The translations under genes were made by a program, and so were the position numbers. 19,928 nt of DNA from CALMEC01 sp964440285 (GTDB lineage: Bacteria > Actinomycetota > Thermoleophilia > Miltoncostaeales > Miltoncostaeaceae), in NCBI GenBank assembly GCA_964440285.1, contig CAYTRV010000021.1, forward strand, positions 1 to 19,928, read 5' to 3'. The notes beneath the pieces were generated by a model, which was not told the DNA's origin, ran no database searches, and worked only from the letters and a program-made list of their open reading frames with translations. Below, one piece after another: positions 14,530 through 19,928 of this stretch (positions within the stretch are counted from its first letter, which is position 1; every line of letters begins with the position of its first letter).

Positions 14530-15129
14530 CTAAGCCAGGGCGGTGGTGACCGGCCCGTCGCGCTCGCGGTCGGACTCGTACCGCGTGATCGCGTCCTCGT
14601 GGGTGAGGGTGAGGCCGATGTCGTCCAGCCCGTTGAGGAGGCGGTAGCGCACGGAGGGCTCGATCTCGAACGGGATCTCGCGATCGTCCGGCGCAACGAC
14701 GACCTGCCGCTCGAGGTCGACCGTCGCCTGGGCGCCGGGGTCGGCGAGGGCGGTCCGGATGAGCGCAGCGACGTCGGCTTCGGGCAGGACCACCGGCAGC
14801 AGCCCGATCTTCGTGCAGTTGGAGCGGAAGATGTCGGCGAACGACGGCGCGATGATCGCCCGGTATCCGAAGTCCTCGAGCGCCCAGGGGGCGTGCTCCC
14901 GTGAAGAGCCACACCCGAAGTTCCGGCCGGTCACGAGGATCGGCGCGTCGCGATAGACGGGCAACTCGAGCGGGAAGCCCTCCTCGTTGCGCCAGTCGAA
15001 GAACAGGAACTCCCCGAAGCCGGTGCGCTCGATCCGCTTGAGGAACTGCTTCGGGATGATCTGGTCCGTGTCGACGTCCGCCCGGTCGAGCGGCGCGATC
15101 GTCCCGGTGACGACTGTGAATGGCGTCAT
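14530..15129 (-). CDS. leuD: 3-isopropylmalate dehydratase, small subunit
   Basis: The swivel-domain subunit of the isopropylmalate isomerase that pairs with LeuC. It is 199 aa, a normal length. Family motifs are DRADVDTDQIIPKQFLKRIE near residues 15-34, FGEFLFFDWR, and NFGCGSSREHAPWAL around 90-104, which contributes substrate-binding Ser and Arg residues. The ATG overlaps the leuC stop (ATGA at 15129-15126), typical of subunits needed in equal amounts. It may also serve the citramalate branch, since CimA is encoded in the same window. Confidence 0.96.
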   Translation of the reverse strand: MTPFTVVTGTIAPLDRADVDTDQIIPKQFLKRIERTGFGEFLFFDWRNEEGFPLELPVYRDAPILVTGRNFGCGSSREHAPWALEDFGYRAIIAPSFADIFRSNCTKIGLLPVVLPEADVAALIRTALADPGAQATVDLERQVVVAPDDREIPFEIEPSVRYRLLNGLDDIGLTLTHEDAITRYESDRERDGPVTTALA

Positions 15130-16537
15130 TCCCCAACCCCCGCGAGTTCGACGTCCATGGTCCGTACGTCGACGAGGTGCCCCGCGATCGCCGCTGCCGC
15201 GGCCATCTGGGGGCTCACCAGGTGCGTGCGCCCGTCCTTGCCCTGCCGCCCCTCGAAGTTGCGGTTCGACGTCGACGCGCACCGTTCGCCCGGTGCGAGG
15301 ATGTCCGGGTTCATGCCGAGGCACATCGAGCATCCGGCGTCGCGCCATTCGAAGCCCGCGGCCGTGAAGACCCGGTCGAGCCCCTCGGCCTCCGCCTGCG
15401 TCTTCACCTGGCGCGACCCGGGCACGACCATCGCCCGCACGGTTGGCGCGACCGTTCGACCCTCGACGACCTTCGCGGCCGCGCGGAGGTCTTCGATACG
15501 CCCGTTGGTACACGAGCCGAGGAACACCGCGTCGATGGCGATGTCCTCGATGGCCTCGCCGCCCTCGAGCCCCATGTAGGCCAGGGCGCGGCGCGCGCTC
15601 TCCGCGTCGCCCCACTCCTCGGGGGTCGGGACGCGGCCGGTGACCGCGACCACCATCTCCGGCGTGGTGCCCCACGTGACCTGGGGCGCAAGCGCCGCCG
15701 CATCGACGACGATCTCGATGTCGAACGTCGCATCCGGGTCGCTCGGGAGCTGCCGCCATTCCTCGACGGCCCGCGCGTAGTCCCTCGGTGCGCCGGGACG
15801 GCCCGCGAGGTATGCGAACGTGGTCTCGTCCGGGGCGATGGCCCCGGCGCGCCCGCCGCCCTCGATGGTCATGTTGCAGACGGTCATCCGGCCCTCCATC
15901 GAGAGCGCCCGGATCGCGGACCCGGCGTACTCGATGACGTGGCCGACGCCTCCGGACACGCCGATCTGGCCGATGGTTCCGAGGATCAGGTCTTTCGCCA
16001 CGACCCCAAGGCCCGGGGTGCCGTCGATGGTGATGCGCATGGTCTTCGGCCGGGACTGCGGAAGGGTCTGCGTCGCGAGGACGTGCTCCACCTCGCTCGT
16101 GCCGATGCCGAACGCGAGCGCGCCGAATGCCCCGTGGGTGGCGGTGTGACTGTCACCGCAGGCGATGGTCATGCCGGGCTGGGTGACGCCCAGCTCCGGA
16201 CCGATCACGTGCACGATCCCCTGACGGGGGCTGTTGATCGAGTACAGCGGCACCGCGAACTCGGCGCAGTTGCGCTCGAGCGTCTCGACCTGCTGGCGCG
16301 ACAGCAGATCCGCGATCGGGCGGTCGCGACCGGTGGTCGGGACGTTGTGGTCGACGGTGGCGAGGGTCCGGTCGGGACGGCGGACCGTGCGACCCGCGAG
16401 CCGGAGACCTTCGAACGCCTGCGGGGATGTGACCTCATGCACAAGGTGCAGGTCGATGTAGATCGTCGGCGGCCCCTCGCCGTCGCCGTCGCGTACCAGG
16501 TGCGCGTCCCAGACCTTCTCGAACAGTGTCTTGGGCA

Positions 16538-16538
<1 letters not shown>
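15126..16538 (-). CDS. leuC: 3-isopropylmalate dehydratase, large subunit
   Basis: The Fe-S subunit of isopropylmalate isomerase (aconitase family), interconverting 2- and 3-isopropylmalate. The 470-aa length is standard. The three [4Fe-4S] cysteines are C343 (GSCTNGRIED), C403 and C406 (AGCSMCLGMNPD). Other marks are VDHNVPTT at 62-69, ACGDSHTATHGAFGA at 126-140 and SNRNFEGRQG at 424-433. Its ATG shares one base with the leuA stop (TGATG). The gene order leuA-leuC-leuD, with coupling at both joints, gives three steps in one transcription unit. Confidence 0.97.
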
Positions 16539-18115
<1,577 letters not shown>

Positions 18116-18119
18116 GGGG

Positions 18120-18129
18120 TTCTCCTCCT
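18120..18129 (-). promoter_or_regulatory. leuA Shine-Dalgarno, complementary to leader Leu codons
   Basis: AGGAGGAGAA on the minus strand contains GGAGG with 8 nt to the leuA ATG, which fixes that start. All ten bases pair with the leader ORF segment 18209-18200, and a further G-U pair is possible between 18130 and 18199. Confidence 0.8.
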
Positions 18130-18183
18130 CAATCTCGGCTTCGAGGCTTCACGTGCTCGCATGGAGCGTGGGTGTCCAAGTCG

Positions 18184-18201
18184 CTTCCCCTAGCGGGGAA
18201 G
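18184..18201 (-). repeat. Hairpin over the leader-peptide stop codon
   Basis: CUUCCCC (18201-18195) and GGGGAAG (18190-18184) form a perfect 7-bp stem with a GCUA loop. The leader peptide UAG (18192-18190) lies in the loop and stem base. There is no U-tract after it, so it is not a standard terminator. It may steer folding after the ribosome leaves the leader ORF, and it shares two bases (18201 and 18200) with the SD-pairing segment. Confidence 0.6.
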
Positions 18202-18267
18202 GAGGAGAAGGCCGAGAAGCAGGCCGAGGCCGCGCGTCGGAGCGTGAGTGTCCCGAGCGACCGTCAT
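18190..18267 (-). CDS. leuL: Leucine-rich leader peptide of the leuA operon (25 aa)
   Basis: A 25-codon ORF beginning MTVARDTHAPTR and ending with eight leucines among its last twelve codons (residues 14, 16-18 and 20-23), then Pro-Arg and UAG. Codons for the Leu residues are CTC, CTG, CTT, CTC, CTT, CTC, CTC and CTT. Such short leucine-rich ORFs directly upstream of leu genes act in other bacteria as sensors of charged tRNA-Leu. There is no Shine-Dalgarno: the ATG at 18267 is only 8 nt after the -10 box, so it is probably the first or near-first codon of a leaderless mRNA. The stop is 74 nt before the leuA ATG. Confidence 0.75.
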   Translation of the reverse strand: MTVARDTHAPTRGLGLLLGLLLLPR

Positions 18268-18275
18268 CGCGCCGC

Positions 18276-18281
18276 AGGATA
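18276..18281 (-). promoter_or_regulatory. leu operon promoter, extended -10 TGC-TATCCT
   Basis: TATCCT preceded by TGC on the minus strand, the same ten bases GTGCTATCCT as in the rRNA promoter. No good -35 hexamer is found 16-19 bp upstream, so it is read as an extended -10 promoter. The predicted start is 18269-18267, at the leader peptide ATG. Confidence 0.6.
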
Positions 18282-18341
18282 GCACGGGCCCCGGGTCCGC
18301 AGCGTCGGCGTCGCGCGCGGGACCAGCCCCTGGTTCGCGGT

Positions 18342-18368
18342 CGTCGATCGGTGCTCGCCAGATCGACG
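18342..18368. repeat. 8-bp inverted repeat between the GGDEF-EAL gene and the leu promoter
   Basis: CGTCGATC (18342-18349) and GATCGACG (18361-18368) are perfect complements with an 11-bp spacer. It lies about 50-75 bp after the GGDEF-EAL stop and is centred some 86 bp upstream of the leu start. It could be a weak 3' hairpin of the upstream gene or an operator. The remaining bases of this 134-bp gap show nothing clear. Confidence 0.4.
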
Positions 18369-18415
18369 CGGGCGCGACGACCCGATCGGATCGGCAGCCA
18401 GGTCTCTCCGGCCCG

Positions 18416-19928
18416 TCAGGCGCCGACCGCGGTCAGGAGGGCCCTGGGCAGCCCCACGCCGCACTCCGGACGCCCGGATTCACAGGCCTCCAGCTCACCC
18501 GATGTCCGGGAGGCGCCCCACTCCACGAGCCAGGATTGGAGCTCGATCGGCGGGAGTGGCTTCGTGAAGTGGTAGCCCTGCGCCAGGTCGCAGCCGCGAC
18601 GGACGAGTTCCCGCAGCGTCTCCTCGTCCTCCACACCCTCGGCGACGACCCGCAACCCGAGGTTGTGGCCCAAGTCGATCGTCGCGGCCACGATGACCTC
18701 GTCATTCGGGTCGGTCGTCATCCTCGAGACGAACGAGCGGTCGATCTTCAGCTCATGCACTGGCAGGCGTCTCAGGTACGCGAGCGACGAGTACCCCGTG
18801 CCGAAATCGTCGATCGCGAGTTCCACGCCCAGGGCGTCGAGTCGTGCGAGCACCGCCCGGGTGCGCGCCGGGTCGGCCATCGCGGTCGTCTCGGTAATCT
18901 CGAGCCGGAAGGAGCCGGGCGGGACCGCCCAGCGCCGAAGCAGCCGGTCGATCGCCTCCGGCGTGTCTGCATCCACGAGGTTCGCGGCGGAGAGGTTCGC
19001 CGCAACCCAAAGGTCGAGGCCGGAGCTTCGCCAGGACGCGCATTGCCGTATTGCCGCCTCCAGGATCCAGAGCGTGAGCGGCTGGATCAGGCCGGTGCGT
19101 TCGGCAAGGGGGATGAACTCGTCGGGCGGGATCAGCCCGCGCTCGGGGTGATGCCACCGGATGAGCGCTTCCACACCCCCCACTCGGCCGGTCCCGGGCT
19201 CGATCTGAGGCTGGTAGTACAGCACCAGCTCGTCGTGCTCGATGGCACGGCGAAGCTCGCCGATCAGGGCGAGGCGCTCGGGGCTGTAGTGGTCACGCTT
19301 CGAGTCGTAGACCTCGGTGCCCGCTCGCGCCGCCTTCGCCAGGTACATCGCCACATCTGCGTGCTGGATGAGCGTGTCGGTGTCGCCGCCGTGCTGTGGG
19401 CTCATCGCGATGCCCACGCTGGCGTCGGCGTGGATGGACAGATCCTCGACCGTGAAGGGTCCCTGCAGCGTGCGCCGCAGGCTCCCGGCGACCGACCTGG
19501 CCGCCTCCTCGCCGGAGACCGCCGGGATCAGGACGGCGAACTCGTCACCGCCGAGCCTCGCGACGGTATCGCCCGATCGGAGAGCGCCCCGGAGCCGGGC
19601 CGCGACCTCCTGGAGCAACCGGTCGCCGTTGGTGTGGCCCAGGGTGTCGTTGACCTCCTTGAAGCCGTCAAGGTCGATCAGCAGCACGGCGACCTGCCCG
19701 CCCTCGCGCTCGGCGACGCAAAGCGCCTGTGCGACCCGGTCGCGGAACAGCGTGCGGTTCGGTAGGCCGGTGAGCGCGTCGTGTAGGGCCTGATGGCGGT
19801 GCTTTGCCGCGCGCTTGCGAAGACGCCGGTGCGCGCCGACCGCGAGAACGATCACGGTCGCGATGAGGAGGAGGATCAGCGTCTTGGCCCAGAAGGGAAC
19901 CACCTCGACGATCCACGTGATGATCTCG
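18416..19928 (-). CDS. Membrane-anchored GGDEF-EAL protein (c-di-GMP synthesis/turnover), probably 5'-partial
   Basis: From the GTG at 19903 it has 495 residues, but the frame stays open to the right edge, so the true start may lie outside. Residue numbers use that GTG. A membrane helix (FWAKTLILLLIATVIVLAVG, 4-23) leads directly into a GGDEF domain (~38-200) with intact GGDEF at 118-122 and an RxxD inhibitory site (R109-S-G-D112). An EAL domain (~215-455) follows with its catalytic set: E245-A-L, N303, E338, D365-D366 in DDFGTG, K386, E422 and Q442. Both domains look active, so it may make or degrade c-di-GMP. It lies upstream of the leu leader on the same strand and ends 134 bp before that promoter. 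The last ~35 residues are not conserved. Confidence 0.93.
   Translation of the reverse strand, partial: EIITWIVEVVPFWAKTLILLLIATVIVLAVGAHRRLRKRAAKHRHQALHDALTGLPNRTLFRDRVAQALCVAEREGGQVAVLLIDLDGFKEVNDTLGHTNGDRLLQEVAARLRGALRSGDTVARLGGDEFAVLIPAVSGEEAARSVAGSLRRTLQGPFTVEDLSIHADASVGIAMSPQHGGDTDTLIQHADVAMYLAKAARAGTEVYDSKRDHYSPERLALIGELRRAIEHDELVLYYQPQIEPGTGRVGGVEALIRWHHPERGLIPPDEFIPLAERTGLIQPLTLWILEAAIRQCASWRSSGLDLWVAANLSAANLVDADTPEAIDRLLRRWAVPPGSFRLEITETTAMADPARTRAVLARLDALGVELAIDDFGTGYSSLAYLRRLPVHELKIDRSFVSRMTTDPNDEVIVAATIDLGHNLGLRVVAEGVEDEETLRELVRRGCDLAQGYHFTKPLPPIELQSWLVEWGASRTSGELEACESGRPECGVGLPRALLTAVGA

Larger units (their letters stand above)
18116..18269 (-). promoter_or_regulatory. leuA leader: putative leucine-responsive attenuator
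   Basis: This untranslated region carries the leader peptide ORF and the leuA ribosome-binding site. Minus-strand RNA 18209-18200 (UUCUCCUCCU, inside the Leu codons) is perfectly complementary to 18129-18120 (AGGAGGAGAA, the leuA Shine-Dalgarno region). A second match, 18217-18211 (UCUCGGC) with 18139-18133 (GCCGAGA), crosses the first and so would compete or form a pseudoknot. No hairpin followed by a U-run is present, which argues for control of translation initiation rather than transcription termination. The complementarity is seen; the mechanism is inferred. Confidence 0.65.

Noticed and set aside
18184..18201. Leader hairpin as a Rho-independent terminator
   Set aside because: No U-tract follows the stem on the minus strand; the next bases are CGACUUGG.
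18248..19765. Plus-strand ORF (505 aa) opposite the GGDEF-EAL gene
   Set aside because: Antisense shadow; the minus strand carries complete GGDEF and EAL catalytic sets.

Overview
The window looks like a chromosomal segment of a high-GC actinobacterium, possibly class Thermoleophilia. The class is only a guess, based on the gene set and on codon use strongly biased to G or C in third positions. The left edge holds the first bases of a 16S rRNA gene on the minus strand, including the 27F primer site AGAGTTTGATCCTGGCTCAG. There are no insertion sequences, CRISPR arrays, tRNA genes or phage genes that I can see.

Layout. (1) 1-460: 16S rRNA 5' end, its roughly 280-nt leader with a boxA-like element, and a well-formed promoter whose -35 lies in an inverted repeat. 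(2) 460-2591: a small minus-strand ORF, then a plus-strand set of a SARP/BTAD regulator, a DUF1059 protein and a crotonase-fold protein that lacks both usual catalytic glutamates. (3) 2640-9660: a tightly packed minus-strand operon, transcribed right to left: ilvE, cimA, a DegT-type aminotransferase, argH, a RemA-like small protein, an Mpg-type DNA glycosylase and tyrS. (4) 9731-11254: a divergent GAF-GAF-GGDEF diguanylate cyclase. (5) 11255-12846: leuB followed by a GNAT acetyltransferase (minus). (6) 12946-13813: a 91-aa unknown protein (plus), converging on a cupredoxin-like lipoprotein and a 49-aa one-helix membrane protein (minus). (7) 13908-18115: leuA-leuC-leuD and a YdeI/OmdA-family gene (minus). 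(8) 18116-18281: the leuA leader. (9) 18416 to the right edge: a membrane-anchored GGDEF-EAL protein (minus).

Function. Most of the window is branched-chain amino acid synthesis. LeuA, LeuCD and LeuB carry 2-ketoisovalerate to 2-ketoisocaproate. CimA opens the threonine-independent route to 2-ketobutyrate and isoleucine, and IlvE performs the final transamination. LeuCD and LeuB can also serve the citramalate route, which fits their presence near cimA. ArgH closes arginine synthesis.

The most interesting element is upstream of leuA. A 25-codon ORF with eight leucine codons in its last twelve codons starts about 8 nt after a TATCCT -10 box, so it is probably translated from a leaderless mRNA. 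Its Leu-codon run is complementary over 10 nt to the leuA Shine-Dalgarno region. This suggests leucine-responsive control in which a ribosome stalled on Leu codons frees the leuA ribosome-binding site. Neighbouring genes in all the operons are joined by stop/start overlaps (ATGA, GTGA, TTGA, TGATG, TAGTG), so translational coupling appears to be the rule.
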